Source: Erodium maritimum
Taxonomy: Eukaryota; Streptophyta; Magnoliopsida; Geraniales; Geraniaceae
Direction: 5' to 3'
NCBI GenBank assembly: GCA_963921825.1
Contig: OY997592.1
Coordinates: forward strand, 55,758,336 to 55,822,335
DNA: 64,000 nt
Under the pieces are notes generated by a model. The model saw only the letters and a list, made by a program, of their open reading frames with translations. It was not told the origin of the DNA and made no database searches. Positions 30,225 through 41,066 of the stretch are shown piece after piece (the first letter of the stretch is position 1; every line of letters starts with the position of its first letter). The position numbers and the translations under genes were made by a program.

Positions 30225-33200
30225 TGTGAAGACCTCTCGGTAAAAATACTTTTTTATTCGATCGGAACGACGGGGTTGGAATTCGATTTAATTCTTAGTT
30301 CGTTTTAAATTTTTTTTAATAAGTAAATAATTAATTAAACAAAAAAAAAAGAGGTTTTGGGCTGGACCGGACAGACCCGGCCCGAGTCTCAGAACCGGCC
30401 CAAGTGCTGACCCGGCCCAAGCCCAGGCTTTATAAGCCTAAAACTAGGGTTCAGCTTCACTCCATGTTCCCTCTCTTCTTCGTTTCCGCAACCCCGACCC
30501 CCAACCTTTTCTCTCGCCGCCGCCGAAGTCTGGCCACCACCCGTCCTCGTCTCCCGACCTTCACTACCTCCGTCCAGTTCTCTCGATCGCCGCCCCTTCC
30601 TCCCTCATCTCTCTTCTCCTTCTCCGTGTTAAACAGCCACCGTCTCTCCCTCTCTTCCTCCTCGCCGCCACGCCTTCGTCCAGCCACCACCGGGTCCCGA
30701 CCCTCTCTTCCTCTCGTTGTCCCCGCTCAGAAAAGCTCACCTGGGCCACTACCTTTGACCCCGAGCCCCTCCTCTCTCCTCACGCTGTCGCCGGCGTCAT
30801 CCCCGAACTCCCTTCTCCTCGGGTCCGTCCAGATCTGACACGGGCGCGAAGCCGCCGTGTCCCGCCGTAATCCGTCGACGCCACCGTCCTTTTCTCTACG
30901 GTTAGGCCCCGGCCGACGCCGCCCTCACCGGCGGCCGGTCGGTTCGAAAACCGAGCCTTTATTTCCCTTTTTCCGAACTTCTTTGGATCTGATCGTTATT
31001 GGAACAGTCTCGTTGATCTGGACTCGACTCTTCGAGATGTAAAAAGGGGAAATGAAAAGATTGTTGTTTTGAAACAGTTAGTTTTTTTTTGAGTTCTGTC
31101 TGGTGGTGTTGGATCGAAACAGAAACAAGCTAAAATCAAAGAAATTGATCTGTTAAAAAGGGTTTTTGATTAAAAACAACTCAGATCTGTTTGAATGAAG
31201 AAAAGATTTTGTTTTAGAACAAAAAAAGGGTTTTGATTGGAAAAGAAGGTTTTAAATTAAAATCAGAATCGACTTGAGATGGTTTTGGGACTAAAATCGT
31301 CGGAAATAAAACTTTGGTTTTAGAAAATGGAATTAAAGAGAACAATCAGATTTGATTTAAAATGGACCTTGAACTGTTGAGCTTGGAACGAATAACCGAA
31401 CTGTTGAAACGGACTTAGGATGGGTTTTAACAGCGGAACGCGGAATCGGTGCCTCGGGAACCGTGTCTCGAAACCCATGCACCGGGTTTTGTGCTCGGGG
31501 CTCGAGTACTCGAACCCGATTCGTCGTTTAATCCCGCTCTTAGCCCGCTCGAACTAAAAGGCAACTGTTGAATTTAAATCGAAACTGTCGTAACGTTTAA
31601 TTCGACCTTGGATTTTTTTTTTGAGTTTGGCTTTCGCTTTGTTTTAGTGTCCGGCTTCAATCGAAGAGAAGACCGGAGGTAGCGAGCCAGGACGCCAGCA
31701 GCTAGGGAACGCAGCTGTCGGTTCGCCTTGAGGTAGGGAAAAGTAGCCGGATCTCGACCCTGACTAGGGAAAGTTAACTACAGAACTGCATGTGACACCG
31801 GGGTGTCGTGGGCTTTTTAGGTTATCAAGTATTAGAAAGGCATGATACGGGAACGTAGCAATGACTAGGAAAGCATGTGACACTTAGTAGTGTCGTAGGA
31901 GCAGTGAACTTAGCGAGATTAGAATTTACTGGAGGCATATGACCATGCCCGGAGGTTGATTGTGAACTTGTCGATATTAGGAGTACTGGAGGCATATGAC
32001 CATGCCCAGAGGTTGATTGAGAAACTGTTGATATTAGGAATGTTGGAGGCATTGGTTATGCCGGAGGTTGATTGTTTATTTTGGTGTCTTGGGTGGCCTT
32101 GAGAGCCCGTGCTATTATTGCCGAGTCTTGGGTGGCCTTGAGAGCCCGTGTATTATTGTTGAGGTCCTTGGTGGCCTTGAGAGCCCGTGCTATTATTGTC
32201 GAGTCTTGGGTGGCCTTGAGAGCCCGTGTATTATTGTTGATGTCCTTGGTGGCCTTGAGAGCCCGGACTATTATTTTTGGTGTTTTGGGTGGCCATGAGT
32301 GCCCGTGGGGTTGTTGAACCCGTGTCTTTACCTTTGGTGTTTTGGGTGGCCATGAGTGCCCGTGGGGTTGTTGAACTCGTGTCTTTACCTTTGGGGTTTT
32401 GGGTAGCCGTGAGTGTCGTGGGGTTGTTGAGCCCATGAGTTATGGTTGGTGTGTCTTGGGAGGCCATGAGTGCTCATGGGGTTGTTGAGCCGTGAGTTAT
32501 GGTTGGTTTGTCTTGGGAGGCCGTGAGTGCCCGTGGGGTTGTTGAGCCCGTGAGTTATGGTTGGTGTGTCTTGGGAGCCCGTGAGTGCCCGTGGGTTGTT
32601 GAGTCCGTGTTTTACTATTGGTGTCTTGGGTGGCCATGAGTGCCTATGGAGTGTTGAACTGGTGTTGTTACTGTTTGTTGAGCTTTGGTTGTGTTTGTGA
32701 TTTGGTTTGGGGTTGTGAGTGTGATAGGTCGACAGCCTGATCCGACTTGGTGTCGATGAACTGCGATAGGTCGACAGCCTGATACGACTTGGTGTCGATG
32801 AATTGCGATAGGTCGACAGCCTGATCCGACTTTGTGTCGAGGAATTGCGATAGGTCGACCACCTGACCTGATTGAGATTGGTAAAAGGGCGTGGGGGAGG
32901 TTACTGAGCAACAGGAATGCGATCCTTTGTGATCTTGTTTGGTGTGTGATCCTTTGTGATCTTGTTTGGTGTGCGATCCTTTGTGATCTTGTTTGGCGTT
33001 GCGTAGTCATTCTGTCGTGTCCTTGGAGGAGGTCGTCGATAGTTGTGTTGGGTTTACATCACGTGATCAAGTGTTGAGTCTGTTGAGGAAAGTAACGGGT
33101 GGTGTGTCAGTTGAGTCACTTGAGTTTGGGGATGGTGATCCTCGGTGTTGAGTTGGTTGTTGGTGTTACCGGCTTTGTCTGCTGATTATGCTGTAGTCAG

Positions 33201-33505
33201 TCTGTTATCCGTGGTGGTGAGCGAAGGCTCACCCCTAGCTGTTTTTCCTACAGGTAGCGGTCGCAGGTCGGACTAGGTGAGCTTCTGAAGCTTGAAGAGC
33301 TAGGAGCGGGATTCTGGGTTTGACTTTTGAGTCTAGTGACGGATACCTTGTTTTGTCCACTTGTTGGGACTTATTTTGAGTTGTAAATATTATTTTGATT
33401 AACTAAATGGAGATTTTAAGGTGTTTATTCAAAACAGGTTTCAATTGTTTTATGATTTTAAATGTTCGCGTCCCGAGTTCGGTTTACTGAAATTGGGGCG
33501 TGACA
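30225..33505 (+). repeat. 3' LTR
   Basis: 3281 bp, same ends as the 5' LTR. Compared with it, this LTR has a 223-bp CT-rich segment (30563-30785) where the other has 8 bp, three instead of four 43-bp units, more 57-bp units, and the hairpin variant GTGAGCGAAGGCTCAC at 33217. The segment GAGGTTGGGGCCCGC of the 5' LTR is missing near 32700. Confidence 0.92.
31915..33000 (+). repeat. Minisatellite block of the 3' LTR
   Basis: Same arrays in the same order as in the 5' LTR but with other copy numbers: more 57-bp units (about 32283-32640), three 43-bp units (about 32723-32878) and three 27-bp units (32917-32998). Confidence 0.85.
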
Positions 33506-33510
33506 CCAAG
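33506..33510. repeat. Target-site duplication CCAAG, right
   Basis: CCAAG directly after GCGTGACA of the 3' LTR, followed by the resumed LINE sequence CATCGAAGTGCGG. Confidence 0.92.
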
Positions 33511-35679
33511 CATCGAAGTGCGGCTGGTTTTCAGGACGTCCGCCCAATCAGCCTTATTTCGGGTCCATATAAGATCTTAGCTAAGGTTCTCTCGAACCGT
33601 CTTCGAAAGGTCCTACATGACATCATTAGTGACTCCTAATCTGGGTTTTTTAGCAGGCAGACAACTTGTTGATGGTGTCTTGATCGCCTCTGAGGTCTTA
33701 GACTGGGTACGGAGATCCGGAGAAGAGGTCGTTGTTCTCAAGTTAGATTTTGAGAAGGCTTTTGACAAAGTCCACTGGGACTATATGGATGAGGTCATGG
33801 AAGCCATGGACTTTGGGTCTAAATGGCGGTCTTGGATGGCTTCTTGCTTCCGAGCCTTTGTGGCTGTTTTGGTTAATGGCTCTCCGAGTATTGATTTTCC
33901 CATCCTGAACGGCATTAGGCAGGGGTGCCCTCTCTCCCCTTTTATCTTTTTGATTGTTGCTGAAGGTTTGCATCAGGTCCTTGAGAAGGGCATCAGTTTG
34001 AGGGACTTCTCAGGCATTCAGTTGGGTTCCGCTGGTCCAGTTTTGTCACACCTTCAGTTCGCAGATGACACCTTGTTATTTGTGAAGAGGTCCACCGAAG
34101 ATCTCCTGCGCTTCAAGAGCACACTGCTCACTTTTCAGTCGAGTTCAGGGCTCAAAATTAACTTTGATAAGTCCACTGCCACTCTCCTTAATGCCAGGTC
34201 TTGCACACCGGACTCGGTCGCCTCCTCTCTGGGTGTTTGGTTGGTTCTCTGCCATTCAAATACCTTGGGTTTAGTTTGGGTGCGAACCCAGGCGTCTCTC
34301 CTTTTGGGCTCCCGTTATTCAAAAATTTAAGGACTCCCTCGCCTTATGGAAGATTAAGGACTTATCTATGCCGGGAAGGTTAGTGTTGATCAAATCCACC
34401 TTGTCTGCTTTGCCTATTTTCTACATGTCCCTTTTCAGGGCACCGAAAGGTGTTATCCGGGAACTGGAGTCTTGGAGACGGTGTTTTTTGTGGCACAATA
34501 GGGCTCATTCTAGAGTCTTCTGCAAAGTTCGTTGGTCTTCTGTTTGCAAGCCTAGGAGTGAGGGAGGCCTTGGGATTCGAGTCTTGGAGAGGGTCAACCA
34601 GAGCTTGTTAGCTAAATGGTTTTGGCGCTTTGCTACTGAAAAAGACTCCTTGTGGAAACGCATTTTATGTGCCAAGTTTGGTTGGAACTTGTCTGAATGG
34701 GACCTTACTGCTTTGGATAAGCCTGGCTCTTCGTTCTTCTTTGGACACATTATGGATCTTTCTGCCTCACCGACCTTCAGGGGCCTGTTTGGGAATCAGA
34801 GCCTACATTGGCGAGTTGGGGAGGGTGATCGTATACGATTTTGGTAGGATGTGTGGCTTGGTCCTTTGGCTTTTCTTTATCGCTTCCCAAGACTTTATAG
34901 TATTTGTCTGGGTAAGTGGTCTCGGATTGGTGAGTTGTGGAGGAACGACTCGTGGCGTATTGACTATCGCCGCCCTTTCATTTTCACCTATGAGTGGGAC
35001 GATTCAGCCTTGCTTATGGATCTTCTAGCCTCAGTTTCCATTGTCCAGGTTCTCCAGACTCGGTATCTTGGTCCCACCGCCAAGCTGGCTTCACATCGTC
35101 TTCAGCTTTTATCCTGCTAGATGACTCTGCTCCTTCTCCGGTTTCTTGGGGGGATTTCTCTGGTTCAAGAATCTCCCTCCCAAATATAGCTCTTTGGTTT
35201 GGTTACTGGCTCATAATGCAGTTCCAACCAAAACTTTTTTGGAGGAGAGAGGTATGCGTATATCCCTTATCGATATGTTCTGTTGCCTTTGTGGTACTGT
35301 TTTTGAGGACGCCTCACACCTCTTCTTGCACTGCAATTTCGCTTGGTCTTTATGGTCCAAAGTTTATCTTTGGTGGTCGATTATTTGGGTTGTGCCGGGT
35401 GATTGTTTGGCTTTGATTTCTGCTTGGAGGGCTTTGGGCAGGAGACGTAGGTGGAGGATTTGGGTCAAGGTTGGTTACCTTGTTCTTTGGCATATTTGGC
35501 TGCAGAGGAATTCTGGTGTTTTTCGGCGTCAATCCGAGCCTGTGGATATAGTCTTCAGCAAGCCCCAACATCACAGTTTTAGCATTTGCAGGATGTCGGG
35601 TGATATTTTGGAGGATGCCAGCTTACCTCTTTGGCTGACTTCCTCCTCTTCTTGTTTACATGTACCTGCTAGGAGTTAA
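33511..35679 (+). pseudogene. LINE ORF2, 3' part (RT core and zf-RVT)
   Basis: Continues the frame broken at 23802: HRSAAGFQDVRPISLISGPY, then FLAGRQLVDG, KLDFEKAFDKVHWDY, IRQGCPLSP, QFADDTLLF (catalytic FADD motif, about 34055-34080), LPFKYLGFSLG, LVLIKSTLSALP, GGLGIRVLERVNQSLLAKW, and the C-terminal zf-RVT zinc region CCLCGTVFEDASHLFLHC (about 35280-35340). Breaks include a CAA-to-TAA type stop near 33637, frameshifts near 34240-34370, a TAG for Trp near 34846 and shifts near 35120. The final stop is at 35677-35679. Confidence 0.92.
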
Positions 35680-35808
35680 TACTCCTTTTTATCTTTGTGG
35701 TTTCAATTCTTTAGTAGGTTATTTTGGGGTATTATACCTCGTGCTTTGTAATACATTATTCCAAAGCCAAGAAATAAAACCATCATTTATCAAAAAAAGA
35801 AAAAAAGA
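35680..35808 (+). terminator. LINE 3' UTR and A-rich tail
   Basis: Short 3' UTR ending AAACCATCATTTATC and then an A-rich run. TTTATCAAAAAA is the tail shared, on either strand, by most LINEs and retroposons in this window. Confidence 0.7.
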
Positions 35809-37008
35809 ATTAGTATAACTTGTCCATCGGAGATATACCATCGACTATAGATACCCTGGGTAAGAGGTGCCAAAAATACACATACTGTGGTGAAAATAGA
35901 CTTGCCCCACCTATGTATCATGCCCCGCCATTGGTCATGAGTCGGATGCTTACTCGCATTACGCTATCATCTACTACTCTAACATCCTCCGGATCTAGTC
36001 TACATCAAAGCCTCCCTTCTAGATAGTCAAAACCATTGTAACACCCGAAGTTGACCAAATATGCATTCAACCACTCATCGTTAAGTTCTATATTCACATT
36101 TTACAACTCTAAAGTTTGTAATAAATAATAACAGAGGTATAGTCCAGAAAAAAATATTATCCAAAAAATTAAGTATTAAAAATATAAATGTACAAAATAC
36201 ATCGCAAAGATTAAAAAACATACTTGCAAAAGACAGTAAAAGATTAAAAACTAGATCTTCAAAAGACACTACAAATATTTTAAAACAAACTTGTAAAAGA
36301 CACTATAAATATTTAAAAAAAAAGACTTGCGAACGACACTACAAAGATTCAAAATTAGATTTGCAAAAGATATTACAAAAAATAAAAAATAAACTTGTAA
36401 AAAACATATGCTTGTCCTTCCTATAATTATAAAAATATAAGGAGAACTCAACATTGACAAATATACTACTGCTTTAGATTATAATATAAACATAAATATT
36501 TAATTTTACTTTAAACATGATGGATCCTGGAATTTTTGATAAGAGCGACAACATTTCTTATTAAAAAAAATTAAGTACGAAGTTGAATAAAAATATTTCC
36601 ATACCTAATAATCATATGACTATATTCGAACATTACATTTAAATTAATTTCAATTTTGTAGAAGGTATCTGAAAACTCTAAAATTATATATGACTTTCTC
36701 GAAGCAGGATACGCTCAACTGAACACCCTAATATCCACGCTGACATACCTATGGGATAACCCTAAACATAACAATTAAATGCACTAATATACAACAATGA
36801 TACACACTGTGCAACTAACTATCTAAATCCTTCCGCATTTATCCGCGTATAAATTATCTCCAACGATATGAATCTTACTAACAAAAAAAATATAACTCTT
36901 CTTACTCACTTAGGTTAATTCTAGTGGCAGATTTTAAGTTATTTTTTAAGCGACGTAATCGTTAAATATTTCATCTATTAATTTATTTTTACACCATTTC
37001 CCTATATA
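35809..37008. other. AT-rich spacer with degenerate repeats
   Basis: No gene. From about 36130 to 36410 units around CTTGCAAAAGACACTACAAA recur five to six times at about 45 bp. A short GC-balanced stretch at 35820-36050 matches nothing I know. Confidence 0.55.
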
Positions 37009-37015
37009 TATATAT

Positions 37016-38042
37016 AGGGGTGCTCATCGGGTGGGTATCCGGTCCGGTGGCCCAATACCCGGACCCGCCCGGTTTCAGTCGGAATGGGCTGAAGCTTACC
37101 GGACCCGGATCCAGTCTTGTACGGGAGGTTCGGGTTCTGAGGTCGGGCGGGTGAACGGGTCTTCGGGTTTTGAGCGGGTCTTGTCTGGTCAGGTTTAGAT
37201 GGGCCGAATGCACCAAAACAATGTATAATAAAATTGTGTTCTTTCATTCAATAAGACAACCTTAGTCAAAAGGCTTTGTGTGGCTCGAGGCTCGTGTCTG
37301 CTGCAGTTTTATGGCCATTCAATGCTCTCTCATCTCTTTTTACTTTGTCAGGTTCAACAACAACAATACTCCACAACCACAATTATCAAATGAAAAACAA
37401 ACCCATCTTTCCTAGATTTCTTCTATGAGTGTTTTTCTTTTCCTTTAGTCCATCTACACCCTCACAAGCAAGAATAACAGGAGGAGGTGATCGAACCATG
37501 CTTTAAAAAAAGAAGCTTGAAAAAGAAGCAGAAGCTTAGTCATGGCTTCAAATGTGATTTATAGTGTGTTTCTTGATGCAAAGTTTCAGAAACCTCACCT
37601 CCTAATTCATGGGTAAGTCCTATTTTCTGAAGGAACAGAGAAGTTTTCAACCTTTTCACATTGGTCTCATGGGGTAAGAGACATGGGTATGCTAAAGATA
37701 CCTTTTTGGAGCCAAAAATGTCATCTTCCTCGTCCTCAAGGTCCCCAAAGTTTCTTTTGGTACCTGAACTCGCACAGAAAAATACAACAAAAATTTCTTT
37801 CCCTTACAACACCGGGCGGGTGGTACCTGAACTCGCACAGAAAAATACAACAAAAATTTCTTTCCCTTACAACACCGGGCGGGTCGGATATTTCCAGTAG
37901 TAGAAATGCCTTCACCGGCCACCCACCCGGAATCAGTCGGAAAATGAGTTCAGTTACCGGTGCCCGGGCCGAAATCCGACGGCCAGGTTGCCGACGGGTC
38001 CGGTGACGGACGGGTCACCGGGTAGCGGATAGTTCTGAGCAC

Positions 38043-38046
<4 letters not shown>
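37016..38046. mobile_element. Inverted-repeat element with AGGGGTGCTCA ends
   Basis: A 1031-bp unit bounded by AGGGGTGCTCA (37016-37026) and its reverse complement TGAGCACCCCT (38036-38046), both set in TA repeats. Near both ends CCGGGTNACCC and GGTCCGGTG phrases lie in opposite orientation. No transposase is present. The ends and TA-rich target suggest a small non-autonomous DNA transposon, perhaps hAT-like, but the 11-bp TIR is short and no target duplication can be told apart from the TA repeat. Confidence 0.5.
37759..37884. repeat. 63-bp direct tandem duplication
   Basis: Two essentially identical 63-bp copies beginning GGTACCTGAACTCGCACAG (37759 and 37822) and ending ACACCGGGCGGGT. Being a multiple of three, it repeats 21 codons in every frame. 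It appears recent because no differences are visible. Confidence 0.9.
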
Positions 38047-38089
<43 letters not shown>

Positions 38090-38091
<2 letters not shown>

Positions 38092-38664
38092 GGGTGCTCA
38101 AATTAGTTCTACGTTCTGACCCGAAATAGGGTTTGTACTTGATTGTTCCCCTATATATGATAACAATCAGGTACAAACTTGTATCTTTCGTCAGAACGTA
38201 GAACTATCAATCTGGGCCCTTGGATCGTAGAATTAATGACCCTGATTTAATGCATATCTTTTAATATCTTTTTAATTAATGCATAATTTGTAATTGATTT
38301 CGTAATCAATCACCATCATATATATATATATATATATTATAGGGGTGCTCAAATTAGTTCTACGTTCTGACCCGAAATAGGGTTTGTACCTGATTGTTCC
38401 CCTATATATGATAACAATTAGGTACAAACTTGTATCTTTCGTCAGAACGTATAACTATCAATCTGGGCCCTTGGATCGTAGAATTAATGGGTCAGATTTA
38501 ATGCATATCTTTTAATATCTTTTTAATTAATTCATATCTTGTAATTGATTTCGTAATCAATCACCACCACCCCCCTGAATTTCGGTGGCCATCCGATCTG
38601 GATAATCAATGGCCCAGATTAGTTCTACGTTCTAACCCGAAATAGGGTTTGTACTTGATTGTTC

Positions 38665-38721
<57 letters not shown>

Positions 38722-38969
38722 CAGGTACAAACTTGTATCTTTCGTCAGAACGTAGAACTTTTAATCTGAGCCATTGGATCGTAAAATTAAAGGCCCAGAT
38801 TTAATGTATATCTTTGAATATCTTTTTAATTAATGCATATCTTGTAATTGATTTCGTAATCAATCACCCCCACCCCCCCTAAATTTCGGTGGCCATCCGA
38901 TTTGGATAATCAATGGTCCAGATTAGTTCTACGTTCTGACCTGAAACAAGGTTTGTACTCGATAGCCCC

Positions 38970-39000
<31 letters not shown>
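38090..39000. repeat. Array of fold-back units with TA-repeat loops
   Basis: Three complete units and one partial. Each has two inverted arms of about 43 nt, left AGTTCTACGTTCTGACCCG to GATTGTT and right AACAATCAGGTACAAAC to CGTAGAACT: 38105-38147 with 38162-38205; 38355-38398 with 38412-38455; 38621-38663 with 38719-38760; and a left arm alone at 38925. The units are joined by a common AATCTGGGCC spacer. Units 1 and 2 start with AGGGGTGCTCA like the neighbouring element. In unit 3 the loop has grown into about 50 bp of TA repeat. Confidence 0.75.
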
Positions 39001-39006
<6 letters not shown>

Positions 39007-40140
39007 TAAAGGAAAAATATTAGTTTAGTATCCCACGATTCACACATAAGGTACTTTAATTTTAAAAAAATCGTTAAAAAAGTACCCTACCTACAAAAAA
39101 ATCACGTTAGTGTTTTCCATCCATTTTTGGAAAGAAAATGGTCATGTGTAGTGCAAATGACCTAATTTTTATTTTTGTAAGAATACCGATTTTTCCCTTT
39201 ATCCATTTAACGTCCCACTATGTTCTCTCCTCTCATCTTCTTCCTCACACCTCTCTCTCCTATGCCCAGTACTTAATAAAAGTGATGCTAATTTACTATC
39301 CTTTTGATCTTCCTTATCCTAGGCCGCCTGATTTGTTCTACCAATTTTCTTCAAAGGAAAAATGACTTCAGCGAACAAAACTTTTGAGAGTTATACATAT
39401 GTAAATCAGGTTTTCACATTAGACGTTGATCCATAATTTCTCTTAAATCCTACAAAACTAAAGAGCTAGACTGTCACTAATGGAAAACCTATCAAACAAG
39501 AAGCTTTCACCAAAACCCACGTCAAATTCGTGGTTTTTACAATTCATTCTCACTTCAGAACTCAATCCAAAATGAGGGCCATTTCCTGAACTGAACCCAA
39601 TAAAGTTCAAAAACCTCCCCCGGGAATCAGGTGCTTACAAAGCTACACCAAAAGGAAAAAGGAATCGAGAAAAAAGAGCAAGATTGAAGTTAAAAAGGGA
39701 CGGTGAAGGAGATAAAAGAACAAAAGAGGGGAGAGGGGAGAGACATACATGCACACGTAGTAGAGGGAAAACACCTTCTTTCATAATTTTATTTCCAACA
39801 TAACCCTCACTTTTATCCTTTTATTTTAAATTTTTAATTTTAATAGAAACCCTTGAAAGTACGTTATTAACCTCCATACTTTACTCTTTCTTTTCCTCCA
39901 TTTCCTCATCTTCCTCATCCTACTTACGCTTTAAAACACTTTGTAACATACCAATTCTCTTTTTTCTCTCTCTGAAAATCCGAGCAGTCACAATCATCTC
40001 CGTCTCTATCTTTCCGTAGAAACGAGATTCCAGATCTCTGTCTCCTCCTGTTTCTGTTGCAACAAGCTTCTCCATCTCTAAACAAGTATGAAGGATTTAG
40101 AGCTTGTTTTTATTTTTGTAATATCTAGGGTTTGGTCGAC
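39001..40140. other. Spacer, no confirmed gene
   Basis: From 39003 the sequence resembles transposon-end sequence (ATTAGTTTAGTATCCCACG, AAAAAGTACCC). From about 39850 to 40090 CT-rich DNA precedes ATGAAGGATTTAGAGCTTG (40088), in the style of a plant 5' leader, but the frame has no recognisable product. I do not call a gene. Confidence 0.4.
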
Positions 40141-40194
40141 TGCGGTGGTTGGGGATGGATGAAGAAATCTCCATTGTTGGTAATGAAGAATTGA

Positions 40195-40650
40195 GAGTTA
40201 TGCCTCCTTTGACGGGTTTGGGCCGTAGATCGACAGGTTTGGGCCTATTTTATTAGACACTAGAACCCGATGGTCGATGGTGTTGGTATTGTTTCCTTTG
40301 ATGGGTTTGGGCCAGAGATCGACAAGTTTGGGTTGAGTTTCATGGTCCATAAGTTTTCCTTTCGAAAGATAGGTTTAGGTCTTGATTTAGTAGTGTCAAA
40401 AACCCTTCGATCGACGGTGTTGGTATTGAATCCTTCGACGGGTTTGGTCTGATGATAGATCAGGTTTAGGTCTTGTTTCAGTAGTCACTGTAACATGTCG
40501 ACCATCGAGACAACATTATCGGTTGACAATGTTATATAGTGTCATAAGTGTCTTGTAACCCGTCGATCGACGAGACAACACCGTCGATCGACGGTGTTGT
40601 GTGGTTTCATAAGTGTGCCTGACATTTTCGATCGACTGGTTGTAACCATT
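40195..40650. repeat. Degenerate repeats rich in GATCGAC motifs
   Basis: CGGGTTTGGGCC, AGATCGACAGGTTTGGG and GATCGACGGTGTTGG recur. From 40495 to 40610 a unit of about 75 bp is present twice (GTCGACCATCGAGACAAC and GTCGATCGACGAGACAAC, each followed later by TTCATAAGTGT or GTCATAAGTGT). A short frame at 40270-40452 is repeat-derived. Confidence 0.55.
40575..40600. repeat. 26-bp perfect palindrome
   Basis: Centred on CGTCGATCGACG and flanked by ACAACAC/GTGTTGT arms. All 13 base pairs are complementary, with no spacer. Confidence 0.9.
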
Positions 40651-40984
40651 GATCCACGGTTCATTTCTATGAATAGTAACAGTTCAAACGTCGGTCGAAT
40701 GGATGAAAAAATGGTTGCACTATCTCATTTCACCTGAATATTTGCATTGTATCGTACATGTAATTATGTTGTTCAATTATTTATTTCATGTACCAGGCAA
40801 TCTACTGTAATGGCAAGAGACAAAATCAAGGAAAACAAGTCAAAGGAAACAATGGAAGACAGTCCATCATCAATTGCATTAGTATGTGTAATTGTGACAT
40901 TGCCTCCAACGATAGTTGTTAACCAAAAGTTGTAGGGTATACAAGACTAGTAGAAGAAGGGGTAGTATCATCAGTGCCACTTGT

Positions 40985-41066
40985 AAAGGGTACAATTGTA
41001 GAAAGTCAAGAAGTGGGGGGTGGGGCGGGGGAGGAGGATGAGAAGAAGAAGAGGAAGAGGAAGAGT
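40985..41066. repeat. Purine-rich low-complexity tract
   Basis: G-rich then GAA/GGA-rich run (GGGGTGGGGCGGGGGAGGAG onward). A minus-strand frame through it is serine/proline low complexity and not a gene. Confidence 0.8.

Larger units (their letters stand above)
23803..33505 (+). mobile_element. Long-LTR Ty3/gypsy-derived non-autonomous element
   Basis: Complete LTR element of 9703 bp: 5' LTR 23803-26799, tRNA-iMet-type primer site, 3425-bp interior, polypurine tract, 3' LTR 30225-33505, flanked by the perfect duplication CCAAG. It interrupts a LINE ORF2, and removing it plus one CCAAG restores that frame. The interior codes for no intact protein and holds only short gypsy remnants (protease end, integrase pieces), so it could not move by itself. 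The two LTRs differ by several indels, including 223 bp versus 8 bp at 30563/24150 and minisatellite copy numbers, so it is not very young. LTRs of about 3 kb are unusually long compared with the interior. Confidence 0.92.
20877..35808 (+). mobile_element. L1-type LINE with ORF1 and ORF2, split by an LTR element
   Basis: A nearly full-length plant L1-like LINE of about 5.2 kb once the LTR element (23803-33505) and one CCAAG duplication are set aside. Order: short GC-rich leader (20877-20920), RRM/DUF4283-type ORF1, 4-nt gap, ORF2 with endonuclease, RT and zf-RVT, then a 3' tail ending ATCATTTATCAAAAAAAG at about 35808. Both ORFs have several frameshifts and stops. The boundary at 20877 is estimated from where leader-like sequence begins; I could not match a target duplication at the ends. 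Confidence 0.85.

Noticed and set aside
32056..32436. Repetitive open frames on both strands in the LTR minisatellites (also 5850-6153 and 25434-25674)
   Set aside because: Period-driven frames in LTR repeats. They shift with copy number between the LTRs and have no conserved ends.
36100..36420. CRISPR-like array of spaced repeats
   Set aside because: The repeats are diverged and AT-rich, without constant spacing or unique spacers, and the genome is a plant.
39990..40160. First exon of a cellular gene at ATG 40088
   Set aside because: CT-rich leader style only. The frame closes after about 25 codons and nothing downstream looks like further exons.
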